Of a DNA stretch of 45,917 nucleotides, positions 34,850 to 44,800 are shown piece by piece. Position numbers and translations under genes: made by a program. The number at the start of each line of letters is the position of its first letter. Positions within the stretch are counted from its first letter, which is position 1. The stretch is taken from NCBI GenBank assembly GCA_964510955.1, contig CAZEDW010000035.1:1-45917 (forward strand), read 5' to 3'. Origin of the DNA: JAFLCM01 sp964510955 (GTDB taxonomy: Bacteria > Planctomycetota > Phycisphaerae > Phycisphaerales > UBA1924). The notes under the pieces are model-generated. The model ran no database searches, had not been told where the DNA came from, and was given only the letters and a program-made list of their open reading frames with translations.

Positions 34850-36270
34850 GGCGCCGCCCCGTCCGTGAGCCGCAGCAGTCTGGGTGCTCCCCTGGCGATC
34901 AGCGCCCGTTCCAAGGGGGCAAGTTGCTCGGGCGTGCCGCCGACGTCCACCGCGACCAGGCCCGCGATCTCACCGCCCGCGCGGAGCGTGAACAGCCCGG
35001 GGTCAAGGCCCAGCGCCCGGGCGCCGTGTGTTGTTCCCATCGCCAGAAGCGTGCGGGCGTCGGTCGCATCGCGGGCGAACAGCAGGCGCATGTCGTCGAG
35101 CACGCTGAGCCGGTCCGCCTGCTGGGGCGGCACGTTGATGATCGAGTCGGTGCCGAGGCACAGGTTGACGCCCGCTTCGAGCATCTCGCGGTAGCGGTGG
35201 GGGCCGAGAGCCGCTTCGTGCCCGAAGTAGGCGTGGGCACGCGGGCAATAAGCAACGGACACACCGGCAGCGGCGAGTCGCGGGATGAGCTCGGACGGGC
35301 AGTCGTTCACGTGCGCGGCCAGCAGTTTCGTCCCGGTGCCATCGATCGCGCTCAGCACATGCTCGATCGGGTGCAGCCCGTGTCCGACCTCCGCGGCCGC
35401 TGCATCGTCCCAGCGCCCTATCGACCTGAGCAGGTCCCGGAACGGCCCGGTGCCGCGTTGGACAAACTCGCGCTCGTCGAGCGTCTCGGCGAGGTGCGTA
35501 GCGATGAGTGGAGTGCCCCGTGCCACGGGCTTCCCGTCCTCGGGATGCCCGTGTCCGCCGGGGCCGCCGTGTGCGCCGGGTAGTCGGCACGGGAAGCCCG
35601 TGGCACAGAAGCGGTACAGCCGCGTGCCGGCGGAATAGGGGGCGTGCGGCTGGACGCCGAGCCTCACAAGATCGTCGTCGCCCCCCTCGGCGAGCAGTCG
35701 GCGGACATCGGCCTCCGCCGCGTCCTGCCATCCGCCCACGCCGAACACCTCGGCGAAGCCCACGCCAACCAGGCCGCTGTGCCGGTCCAGCCACCGTCGG
35801 CCCTCGGTCCGGGCATCGCGGGCGTCGGCGGGTTTGGGGGCGGTACGGCCGATGATGTCGCCCACCGCGGTGACCCCACCCGCGAGGGAGCGCCGGACAC
35901 CATCTCGGATCGAAGCGACGGCGGCGTCCACCGTGGCCGCCCGCCGGTCCCGCACCATCATCGCCCAGCCGGTGAACCCGTCGGCGCCCACGTACGGGCG
36001 CGGGCCGATATGGGTCAGGTCGAGGTGAGTGTGGGCGTTGACCAGCGCCGGCAGGATGACGCTGGCGGGCACGGCCAGCCGGCGGGCGCCCGCGGCCGCC
36101 GGGCGACGGTCGATCTGACCCGGGTCGCCCAGGGCCAGCAGCCGACCCCGCCACGGCGGCGACAGCCCCTCAATCAGCAGGCTTGCCGGGCTGAGCGATA
36201 CCCCGCCCGAGGGCCTCGCGTCGGTGGCTCCGGCGGCGTCGATGCGCCAAATGAGCGGATTCATGGGCAT
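34846..36270 (-). CDS. Metal-dependent amidohydrolase (deaminase-like) with palindromic insert
   Basis: The product has 474 residues from ATG 36270. Amidohydrolase landmarks are: PALVNAHTHLDLTHIG (metal His pair); GGVTAVGDIIG; TPLIATHLAETLDEREF; LLAAHVNDCPSELIPRLAAAGVSVAYCPRAHAYFGHE; and NLCLGTDSIINVPPQQADRLSVLDDMRLLF (metal Asp). It resembles adenosine/guanine-deaminase-type and aminofutalosine-deaminase-like enzymes, but the substrate cannot be decided. Residues about 222-251 (CATGFPC...EDGKPVARG) break the sequence between GTRLYRF and TPLIATHLAET and are encoded by the palindromic element at 35520-35606. The His of the THLAET strand follows directly after the insert. Confidence 0.87.
   Translation of the reverse strand: MPMNPLIWRIDAAGATDARPSGGVSLSPASLLIEGLSPPWRGRLLALGDPGQIDRRPAAAGARRLAVPASVILPALVNAHTHLDLTHIGPRPYVGADGFTGWAMMVRDRRAATVDAAVASIRDGVRRSLAGGVTAVGDIIGRTAPKPADARDARTEGRRWLDRHSGLVGVGFAEVFGVGGWQDAAEADVRRLLAEGGDDDLVRLGVQPHAPYSAGTRLYRFCATGFPCRLPGAHGGPGGHGHPEDGKPVARGTPLIATHLAETLDEREFVQRGTGPFRDLLRSIGRWDDAAAAEVGHGLHPIEHVLSAIDGTGTKLLAAHVNDCPSELIPRLAAAGVSVAYCPRAHAYFGHEAALGPHRYREMLEAGVNLCLGTDSIINVPPQQADRLSVLDDMRLLFARDATDARTLLAMGTTHGARALGLDPGLFTLRAGGEIAGLVAVDVGGTPEQLAPLERALIARGAPRLLRLTDGAAP
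35520..35606. repeat. Palindromic element with 18-bp terminal inverted repeats inside the amidohydrolase gene
   Basis: The element is 87 bp long, exactly 29 codons. GTGCCACGGGCTTCCCGT (35520-35537) is the perfect reverse complement of ACGGGAAGCCCGTGGCAC (35589-35606). An inner CCCG-TCCT-CGGG hairpin follows the left arm (35533-35544). The ends and the tetraloop motif match the 9978-10071 element. It is non-coding by itself, but the host frame reads through it without a stop. No clear target-site duplication. Confidence 0.82.
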
Positions 36271-36336
36271 TTCGCGTTCCCGTCGATCCTATGGGGTGCG
36301 GGCAGGATCGACACGCCGCATCCGGGCCGCGCGGGG

Positions 36337-36365
36337 CTGACCCGGCGGGAATATCGGACTATCCT
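36337..36365 (+). promoter_or_regulatory. Promoter of the OmpA-type lipoprotein gene
   Basis: CTGACC (36337-36342), a 17-bp spacer and TATCCT (36360-36365) give a sigma70-like promoter. The leader is about 95 nt and ends in AAGGA about 8 nt before the ATG. Confidence 0.55.
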
Positions 36366-36466
36366 TCACCCCGCTTCCTGTCCAGCCCCCTCCCGCCGCG
36401 GGAGGCTCCTCGCCGCACACAGACCAGCACCACGCTGACACCGCACGACCCGTCAAGGACCACGCC

Positions 36467-37336
36467 ATGAAGAAGATGATCGCCCACGTTTCGCTGCTCT
36501 CGCTCGCAGCCGCCATGCTCGGCGGATGCGTCTCCGCCGGTGAATACGACAAGACCGCCGAGGCCGCGCGCACGCTGCAGATGCGCAACGACCAGCTCGT
36601 GCAGGAGAAGGCGCAGCTGGAGGACATGCTCGCGAAGAAGCAAGCCCGGATCGAGGAAGTCGAGAAGGCCAATCTCGAGCTCGTCAAGCTGAGCGACGAG
36701 ATGAAGAAGCAGCTCGAAGCCTACGGGATGGACCTCAACAAGTTCGGCGACAAGATCAACGGGATGAACCTCGCGTCGCTCGACCCGGCGACCAACGCCG
36801 AGCTCCAGGCGCTCGCCGCGCAGTACCCGGACCTGATGACCTACGACGGCTCGCGCGGCATGATCCGCCTGAACGCCGACCTGACCTTCGATTCTGGCTC
36901 CGACCAGGTCAAGGAGTCCGCCAACGCCGCCCTGGGCAAGCTGGCGGGCGTGCTGAACGACTCGAACGCCGGCAAGTACGACATCCGGCTGGTGGGTCAT
37001 ACCGACCGCCAGCCCATCTCCAGCGCCGCGACGCGGAGCAAGTTCGGCACCAACCGCGTCCTCTCGTGCTTCCGCGCCATCGCCGTCGAGAAGTCGCTGA
37101 GCGGGCACGGCGTCAACGCCAGCCGCATGGAGTGCTCGGGCTGGGGCGAGTACATGCCAGCGGTCGATAGCCCGAGTCTGAATGTCCGTGAGAACCGCCG
37201 GGTAGAGATCTTTCTTGTCCCGGCGCAGGGCGGCAAGGGCGCTGCTGCTCCGGCCGCCTCGGAGCGTGCCCCGTCGGCGCCGAAGAAGGCCGCCCCGAAG
37301 TCGGAGAAGAAGCCTGAGGAGATGCCCTTCAAGTAA
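36467..37336 (+). CDS. OmpA/Pal-type peptidoglycan-binding lipoprotein with coiled coil
   Basis: The product has 289 residues. The signal peptide has lipobox LGGC (Cys at residue 21). Residues about 30-90 are a heptad-rich coiled coil (AARTLQMRNDQLVQEKAQLEDMLAKKQARIEEVEKANLELVKLSDEMKKQ, alternating with Lys and Glu). Residues about 135-255 are the OmpA C-terminal domain: IRLNADLTFDSGSDQVKE, IRLVGHTDRQPI, FGTNRVLSCFRAIAVEKSL and NRRVEIFLVP. The tail is Lys/Ala/Pro-rich. It probably ties the outer membrane to peptidoglycan. It is a single-gene unit with its own promoter and strong terminator. Confidence 0.93.
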   Translation: MKKMIAHVSLLSLAAAMLGGCVSAGEYDKTAEAARTLQMRNDQLVQEKAQLEDMLAKKQARIEEVEKANLELVKLSDEMKKQLEAYGMDLNKFGDKINGMNLASLDPATNAELQALAAQYPDLMTYDGSRGMIRLNADLTFDSGSDQVKESANAALGKLAGVLNDSNAGKYDIRLVGHTDRQPISSAATRSKFGTNRVLSCFRAIAVEKSLSGHGVNASRMECSGWGEYMPAVDSPSLNVRENRRVEIFLVPAQGGKGAAAPAASERAPSAPKKAAPKSEKKPEEMPFK

Positions 37337-37367
37337 GGCGTCCGTGGCACCAACTTCGAATCGACTC

Positions 37368-37398
37368 ACCGCCCGGTTTCATCGGGCGGTTTTTTTTC
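37368..37398 (+). terminator. Strong intrinsic terminator
   Basis: ACCGCCCG (37368-37375) pairs with CGGGCGGT (37383-37390) around a 7-nt loop, followed by a run of eight or nine Ts. It begins 32 bp after the stop of the OmpA-type gene. The T-run ends just 1 bp before the stop codon of the convergent gene at 37400. Confidence 0.93.
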
Positions 37399-37399
37399 G

Positions 37400-37828
37400 T
37401 TACAGGTCCAGGATTGCTGTACTACCTGAGAAGGGACGCAGGATCGCCGCGACCTCCGCGGCGTGCTTCGTGATTCCCGGCCAATCGGGCAGCGAGATGA
37501 TGACCTTGTCAGGGGCGTTTCCCAGTCCCTTGGATTCAAGGCTTCGCCAGAACTCCCAAATGCGACGAGAAAACGCCTGCGCACGACCATGGTCATGGGC
37601 GGAGATCATCCCACGCTCGAGCATCCAGCTTGCAACACTGTCCAGCGAGAATGAGTCAAGGGCTTCTACGGACTCGGTAAACGATGCCACGACGCCCGGG
37701 TCCTCGGCGCGGACCCAGCAGCGGTGCTGAAACTCGTCGGAAGCAAAGTCGTTCAGCAGATCGACGAGTTGACTCACCATGTGACCAATCGTGACCACGG
37801 CGGGCCCATCTCGCTTCCTGCCGGACAA
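37400..37828 (-). CDS. Small protein of unknown function in lower-GC DNA
   Basis: The product has 142 residues if translation begins at TTG 37828, or 126 from ATG 37780 (MVSQLVDLLNDFASDEFQ); neither start has a clear ribosome-binding site. The sequence appears all-helical with mixed residues (FQHRCWVRAEDPGVVASFTESVEALDSFSLDSVASWMLERGMIS, then RIWEFWRSLESKGLGN) and a short strand-rich end (DKVIISLPDWPGITKHAAEVAAILRPFSGSTAILDL). No family was recognised. Base composition (near 55-57% GC in sampled stretches) is lower than in its neighbours, which may reflect recent acquisition. It sits between nuoB and the OmpA-type gene. Confidence 0.6.
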   Translation of the reverse strand: MSGRKRDGPAVVTIGHMVSQLVDLLNDFASDEFQHRCWVRAEDPGVVASFTESVEALDSFSLDSVASWMLERGMISAHDHGRAQAFSRRIWEFWRSLESKGLGNAPDKVIISLPDWPGITKHAAEVAAILRPFSGSTAILDL

Positions 37829-37837
37829 GCCTACGTA

Positions 37838-38404
37838 TCAACCTAAGCCAAGCGGCACCGGCTGCGCCCCTGGCACATGGGTGGGCTCCAATACGATCCC
37901 CAGGGGGACGCGCTTGCCGTCGGGGCCGCGCGGCGGGATGCCGTCCTGGTCGACGATCTTCTGGATCGCCATGACGCCCTCGATGAGCTGCTCGGGGCGG
38001 GGCGGGCAGCCGGGGACGTAGACGTCCACCGGAATGAACTGGTCGCAGCCCTGCACGACCGCGTAGGTGTCGAACACACCGCCGGTCGAGGCGCAGGCGC
38101 CCATCGAGATCACCCACTTGGGCTCGGTCATCTGCTGGTAGATGCGCTGCAAGACGGGCATCGTCTTGATGCCAATGCGCCCGGCGACGATGAGCAGATC
38201 GCTCTGGCGGGGGCTGAACCGCATCACCTCGGCCCCGAACCGGGCCAGGTCGTAGCGGCTGGAGGCGGTGGCCATCAGCTCGATCCCGCAGCACGCCGTG
38301 GCGAACGGCATCGGCCACAGGCTGCTGCGTCGCGACCAGTTGATCACGCGGCGGAGCTGGGTGGTGAGGAATCCTTCGGCGCTGATGGCGGCTTCAATGC
38401 CCAT
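37838..38404 (-). CDS. nuoB: NADH-quinone oxidoreductase subunit B (stand-alone)
   Basis: The product has 188 residues. It carries the four cysteine ligands of cluster N2: FATACCGIELMA (tandem Cys), WVISMGACASTGG, and VPVDVYVPGCPPRPEQLIEGV. The quinone-site helices and strands (RYDLARFGAEVMRFSPRQSDLLIVAG) are intact. The tail is longer than in E. coli and Gly/Pro-rich. nuoA and nuoC, the usual neighbours, are absent: the flanking genes are a tiny lipoprotein and an unknown gene. It may be a dispersed complex I gene or a duplicate. Confidence 0.96.
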   Translation of the reverse strand: MGIEAAISAEGFLTTQLRRVINWSRRSSLWPMPFATACCGIELMATASSRYDLARFGAEVMRFSPRQSDLLIVAGRIGIKTMPVLQRIYQQMTEPKWVISMGACASTGGVFDTYAVVQGCDQFIPVDVYVPGCPPRPEQLIEGVMAIQKIVDQDGIPPRGPDGKRVPLGIVLEPTHVPGAQPVPLGLG

Positions 38405-38527
38405 GGGAGGGGTGAGAAACGAGTGGCCTGATGGCGAGTGGGGGGAGGGGGAGAGGATTCGTGATCGGGTGATTGACTGCGCCCGACGGGCGTTCGGCGA
38501 GATGGTACGGCGAGGCGCGGGCCGCCG

Positions 38528-38749
38528 CTAGTTCGCTCCCCGCGGCGTCCCCGCGCCGGGGACGTTGATCTTGCGGACTTCGCGCGAGGCCTCGGCGTCA
38601 AAGGGCAGGCCGGAGTAGTTGGTGGCCCCGCGGATCTCGTTGTCGTACGCCGCCGCCCCCAGACCCTTGGCGCTCACCACCTCGCGGTAGCAGCCGGTGA
38701 GCAGGGCGCAGACGAGCATGGCGGCGGTGAGCGTGGCGCGGCGTTTCAT
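38528..38749 (-). CDS. Tiny lipoprotein
   Basis: The product has 73 residues. The signal peptide ends in the lipobox LLTGC (Cys about residue 20), followed by YREVVSAKGLGAAAYDNEIRG and a short Pro-rich end. The mature protein is only about 54 residues. A TANNNT hexamer (TACCAT) lies 8 bp before the ATG. Role unknown; such small lipoproteins are often envelope components. Confidence 0.75.
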   Translation of the reverse strand: MKRRATLTAAMLVCALLTGCYREVVSAKGLGAAAYDNEIRGATNYSGLPFDAEASREVRKINVPGAGTPRGAN

Positions 38750-38757
38750 GACGCGGG

Positions 38758-38763
38758 ATGGTA
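38758..38763 (-). promoter_or_regulatory. TANNNT hexamer 8 bp before the tiny lipoprotein start codon
   Basis: TACCAT on the minus strand, then CCCGCGTC, then ATG at 38749. Confidence 0.45.
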
Positions 38764-38834
38764 CGCGCGTGCGATCCCGACGGGGTTGAACCCCGGGTGT
38801 TCGTCGGGTGGGACGCGGCTGAAGCGTGCCGGAG

Positions 38835-41800
38835 CTATTGCCCGCACGTCTTCCCGAAGTTCACCAGCATCACCGTCAGGTCGGCGGTGTTGACCTGCCC
38901 GTCGCCGTTCATGTCGCCTCCGGTGAGCGGCGGCACCGGCTTGCCGAAGTTCACCAGGAGCCTGGTGAGGTCCGCGGTCGAGGTCCGCCCGTCGGCGTTG
39001 AGATCGGTCGGGCAGGGGCGGCGGAGCGGGGGAGTGACGGTGACGGTGCCGGTGGCGTAATACAGCCCGGGGAAGCGGGGGTCCAGGGGCTCGCCGAACA
39101 CCGAGTCGCTGAAGACGCCGGCGTCCATGTACATGCCCAGCGAGAAGGTGTTGGGGTTCGCCGAGGCCGCGGTGGGTTTCAACGCGGCGACGAGGAAGAA
39201 CCGACCCACCACGAGCCCGCCGGCGGGGTCTGGCGGCACGATAGTGCCCGCGCCCGACAATGGGATGACGATGTTGGTCCCATCGGCCAGAACCAAGTCG
39301 CCGGACGTCTGCCCGAGCAGCGCGTCCGAGCCGTCAAACTGGCCGTCGTTGTTGGTATCGCGGTAGAGCTTGAAGGAAGCGAACAGAGCGTTGATCTCGC
39401 CGATGTTCAGTGCGCGGGGCTGCTGGCCGGTGGACGAGTAGCCCCGGTCCCAGAAGTAGAGCTTGGCAGACTGGTAGCGGATGCCCGGGTCAACCGGGAA
39501 GATCTGGCTGGCGATGACCACCGAGGACAAGGGGGTGGTGGCGCCGGCCGCGACCGTGGAGCCGACCTCCTGGCCGGGGTACGCCTCGAACGGCGCGCCG
39601 TAGTTGTGGATGAAGTTGAACTTGTCGCCGTTGAAGGTGCCGACCACGGCGTCGGCGTGCCCATCGTTGTCGAAGTCGGCGATAGCGCAGGTGGAGCCGC
39701 CGTCGATGGGGGCGTACATGCTCAGGACGGTCGGTTCGCAGTCGCAGTAAGGGGGCTGATTGAGGATCAGCAGGGGCTGGGTGGCGGTCCGCCCGACGGC
39801 GAGCAGGTCGGGCCTGCCGTCGTTGTTGATGTCGCCGGTGGTGACGAACGAGGCGCCTTGCAGGGGGAAGGTGAGCGACCCGAACCCGCGCGGCCCATGG
39901 CCAGGTCGGAAGAAGTCGTTCAGGTTGAGAACTCTGAGCTGGCTCTGCGAGAAGCTCGTGACGGCGAGGTCCGGGTAGCCGTCCGAGGCCAGGTCGGCGA
40001 AGGTGACGCAGGTCGGCGCGGGGATCGAGTATGAGAACGCGGGCACGCTCGTCGGGGCCGAGGCGGCTGTGAAGCGGCCCGAATAGAAGCGGACCTCGCC
40101 CGCGTTGTACGCGGCGACGCACAGGTCCGGGCAGCCGTCGAAACTGACATCGGCGACCGCGACCGAACGCACGCCGCCCACGCCGGTGACGAGGTCAACA
40201 GCCTGGAACGAGATGAACGGCGTCTGGGCCGACTTCTGGCTGAAGTAGGCGCGGACGACGCCCGGGGTGGCGAGGCCCGCGATGATCTCCGGACGTCCAT
40301 CGCAGTCGAGGTCGGCGACGGCGATCGCGCTCACGCCCGACGCCGCCGCGTCCACCAGCACCGGCGTGAATTGCTGACCGAAGTCCTGGTTGAGATACGC
40401 GTAGATGCGCCCGTTCAGGATGCCGGCGCAGACGATGTCCTGCTTGCCGTCGAGGTTCAGATCGCCGACGGCGACGGCGCTGACGCCGTCGGGCCGCTGA
40501 GGGTCGGACGTGGACGAGAGGTTGACGCGCGACCAGTTGCCCTGCACCTGGTTGTCGTGCAGGCACCACCACAGGGCGTCGTCGAAGAACGAGCCGCAGA
40601 CCAAGTCGGGCACGCCGTCGTTGTTGACGTCGGCGACGGCGGAGCAGGTCGGTCCGTCGGCCTGCAGCGCGATGCCCGAAATGCCGTACATGTAGGCGTC
40701 GGAGTGGGGGAGGCGGTTGGGGGCGATGCTGACAAAGGGCGGCGCGCCGCGGGCGCCCTTGGCTTTGACGGTCGAGATGTTGTAGGTCGCGAGGTCGAGG
40801 TCGCCGTCGGGCTCCGCGTCGCCCAGGGCGATGCCGTGGGCTGGGGAGGGGCCGGTGATGGCGCGGCGCTCGAAGAACCGCGACGCGCCGCCGCCCTTGT
40901 ACCACGCCAGCTCGCCCTCGCTCCCGTTGGAAACGACGTCGATGTTGCCGTCGTGATCGACGTCGGCGGCGAGCAACTGGAAGGGCTCTTCCTGGTTGCT
41001 CGAGTCATCGTAATACGACAGGGTCAGATCCGGACCCGAATACACGGCGATGCCGTAGAACTGTCCGATGGCGAGGTCGCACCGCCCGTCGTGGTCGAAA
41101 TCGGCGGCGACGAGAGCCGACGCCTCGGTGGGGGTGTCGAGCGAGGAGAACTGGAACCCGCCGTCCCCCTGGTTGATCGCGATCAGGACCGAGCCGTAGC
41201 CGATGGCGGCGAAGTCTGGTCGCCCGTCGCCGTTGAAATCGCCGGCGGCCAGGTCGAAGGCGGTGAAACCGCGCGACGCGAACGGTAGGAACAGGGGCGA
41301 TGCGTCGAAGCCGATCTCACCCCCGTCGGAGATGTTCGTGAACAGAACGAGGTTGGCGCCGTCATCGATGCCGATCATGTCGGGCTTGCCATCGCCGTTG
41401 TAGTCGGCCACAGCGCCGAGGCTCGCGAGAGTGAAGCCCCCGCGGCCGGCGGCGGCGCCCGTCCTGGACTGCGTGAACGGGCCGCCGTAGACGATCAGCA
41501 GATCCGTGCTTTCGTTCTCCAGCCCGACGGCGAAGTCGGTGACTCCGTCGCCGTTGAAGTCGGCGGCGGCGACGCAGGTTGGGAAGAGGCCGCTGAACGG
41601 GAAGTTGTTGAGTGTGTACTCCGGTGAGCGCGGGGCGGTCTGGTAGTAGATGGAGTATCCGGTCTCGGTGAGGGCGAAGTAATCCGTCAGGCCGTCCCTG
41701 TTCAAGTCCGCGGCCCTGAGCGAGTAGAAGATGCCGAAGTCGGAAAGACTCTGGAGGGGCACGGCGCTCTGGGCGTCGAACGGGTAGGGACGGAACGCGT

Positions 41801-44800
41801 TGATGCCCTCGCAGGGGTCGAGCACGCCGTTGTGGTTGCTGTCGAGCCCGGGGTTGGTATCGATCTCGCACAGGTCCGGGGTGCTGTTGGCGTTGCAGTC
41901 CTGGTAGCTGAATCGCCCGTACTGAAGGTGATCGAGCTCCATGTCGATCCCGGTGACGTTGACGCGCATCGTCTTGATGCCCGCCTTGTGCACCGCGCCG
42001 ATGAACCGGTCTTCCGAGGCCGCGCCGTTGCCGACAAACGTCATCGGGAATGACGTCGAAGCGACCAGGTTGCCGTCGGCGTCGCGGGCCTCGAACCCGA
42101 CGGTCTGCGGCCCGGAGACGCCGGTGACGACGATCCCGGCGTACTGTGGCAGCGCGCCGAGCACGGACTCATCGAACGTGAACGTCACGTCGCCCGGGTT
42201 GCAGTAGAACGAGTGCAGCGTGGACCCGCCGCTGCCGTTGATGACGCCGTCGTCCTCGTCCACCGAATCGATGAAGCCGTTGGGCCCGAAGACAATGCCG
42301 CGCGACGAGCTGACGCCCGGCACGGTGACCGCGCCGGTCTCGTAGTTCTCAAGATACGAGTAGAACGACGGCACGTTGACGAACGGGCTCTGGGCATAAC
42401 TGACGTACGCCGACGGCCCGAGCACACCGTCCGAGAGCGGCTCGTGGCACTCGTCGAGGCGTCCGTCGGCGTCGCAGTCGGCGGGCGAGCTGGTGACGAT
42501 TGAGACCTTGACGTTGTCGATGCCCCACGATTCGTCGGAGACGCCTTGCAGGTTCTGACCGCGGAACGAGAGGGCCACCGATGACGATGTGTGCGGCAGC
42601 ACGGTGCGGACGCGGTAGATCGCGTCGCCCAGGTTGACCGCGTACCCCAGGTGGTTCACCAGCGCCGCGCCGGTCTGCATGGGGACGGCGGTGGTGCCCG
42701 CGGGGAAGGGGTAGCTCTGCGTCGGGGAGTCTCCGCCCTGGCTGAAGGTCCAGAGCAGGTGCTGGCGCCCGTCCATGGCGACGCCGAAATAGTCGGGGCC
42801 GTGGCTGTTGGTGTCGCCGTCCCAGGTCGAGACGATGTACAGGTCAAACTCCAAAACGAGTGCCCGGTGCGTCGGGAGTTGGTCGAGCAGCAGCGAGACA
42901 TTGTCGTTGCTGAACCGCCCGAGGAACTTCTCGCCCGAGGGCGAAGTCTCGGTCTGGCTCAACGTCCATTCCGGCCCGACGGCGCCCTGGAACCCCGTGC
43001 TGTACACGGTGGACTTGGAGATTTCACATGTGTCGGGCACGCCGTTGTCGTTGCAGTCCGAGGCGATGCCCTGGCTGATGTCGCAGGTGTCGGGGACACC
43101 GTTGGCGTTGCAGTCGCCCGGCGAGCCGATGCTGAGCGAGACCCGCACGCCGCGCCCGCAGCAGAAGCAATCGTGCGCCAGGACCGCGATGAGGTTCTGG
43201 CCGGCGTGCAGGAAGCTCGTCACGTTGATATCCGAAACGGAGTCGGGCGTGCACGAGCCCTCGATGTAGACGGCCGACCCGTTGATGAAGATGGACACGT
43301 CGTCGTCAACGCCGAAGCTGAGCAGCGCGGTGCCCGGGGCGCCGCTGAGCGTGAACACCTTGCGCAGGTAGACGTCGTTGGGACCGCCCGATACCCCGGG
43401 CGCGGACCACAGCGTGTCGGGCGGCCCCGACGAGATCACGAACGGCACGAACCAGCCGGCGCTGTCGCTGTCGTCGAAGTTCACCTGCGTGAACCAGGAA
43501 CTCGGAGGGGCTGATCCCGTGGCCCGCCACGAGGTGTCGGTGTTGATGGTGAGCGTGGTGCCCGCGTCGCACTCGTCGGGGATGTTGTTGACGTTGCAGT
43601 CGCGGCTGTACCCCGAGGCGATGTCCTCGGCGTCGGCTATGCCGTTGTTGTTGCAGTCGGCGGCGGGCTGGCACTCGTCGGGGATGCCGTCGTGGTTGGC
43701 GTCGAGGCTGCTGCCGCTGGAGATGTCGCAGCTATCGGGGATGCCGTTGCTGTTGCAGTCGGGGGCACCGTTGGAGATATCACAGGAGTCCGGGATGCCG
43801 TTGTTGTTGCAGTCCTGCGCGCCCGAGCCCGGCCCGTACACCTGGAACTCGTAGACCCTGTAGTGGTTGAAGCCGCTCGCCGTCGAGAACGCGACGCGCA
43901 CGCCCGTAGCGGTGACGGGCGCGAACGTAAGCGATGCGAAGCCCTGACCGCCGGACACGCCGTTCTGCACGTCACCGACGACCGTGCCGTTGCTGTTGAC
44001 AGAGGTGGCGTGGAGCAGTTCCGTGCCGGCGAAGCCGTTGCTCATCCCTGAAACATTCACCCAGTTCCCGGAGACGACGTTCGGACTGGCGTCGTTTGTG
44101 TACTGGATCGCCAGGTCCTTGATGTTCAGGCCGCCGCCGCCGTCGCTGTCCTTAAGGAGTCGGATTCGGTTGACGGTCTGAGAGGCCGGCAGGATGACGC
44201 CGAGGAACGAGGGGGTCACCGTGTTGAAAGCCTCGGTGCTCCACGTAAAGGTGGCGGGGTTTCCATCCACGGCGAACGGCGGCGGGTTGCTCGATGAGCG
44301 TTCGTTGGGCCCCGCGTGGGCGACCAGGCCCGCCACCATACCGGAGGAAATTTCGCACTCATCCGGCACGCCGTTGCTGTTGCAGTCTGGGAGAAACAAA
44401 TCGCCGATGTCGTAGATATCCGGGACGCCGTTGTGGTTGCAGTCGGCTGATACCTGCAGCGTGGTTCCCACCTGCGACCCGTTGTTGACGCCCGGGCCGC
44501 CCAGCGGCGTCCCCTGAGAGTTGGTGATCGAGTCGTTGTCAAACAGTGTCAGGACCACGGTGCCGGTGGGGCCGGACGTGAGGGCGCCGAAGCTGACGTT
44601 GATGTTCCAGGTCGTGCCGCTGCCGTTGACCGACGCGATGGAAACCCCGGCGACGCCGGAGCCGCTGAGCTGGAAATCAAAGGCGTCGACGCCGGTCACG
44701 CTTTCGCTGAAGGTCGCAACCCAGGTCTTAGTTTGGTTCTCGAGCGAGATTGTGCCTCCCGAGAGCAGAAGACTGACGACTTGGGGGATCGGCACATTGA

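Noticed and set aside
38779..38793. CGGGGT-TGA-ACCCCG small hairpin near the tiny lipoprotein
   Set aside because: Three-base loop, short stem and no T-run; can arise by chance at this GC content.
43015..44450. Tandem DNA repeats resembling a CRISPR array
   Set aside because: The repeats are coding, in phase with DCNxNGIPD protein motifs, with variable spacing and no conserved spacer length.
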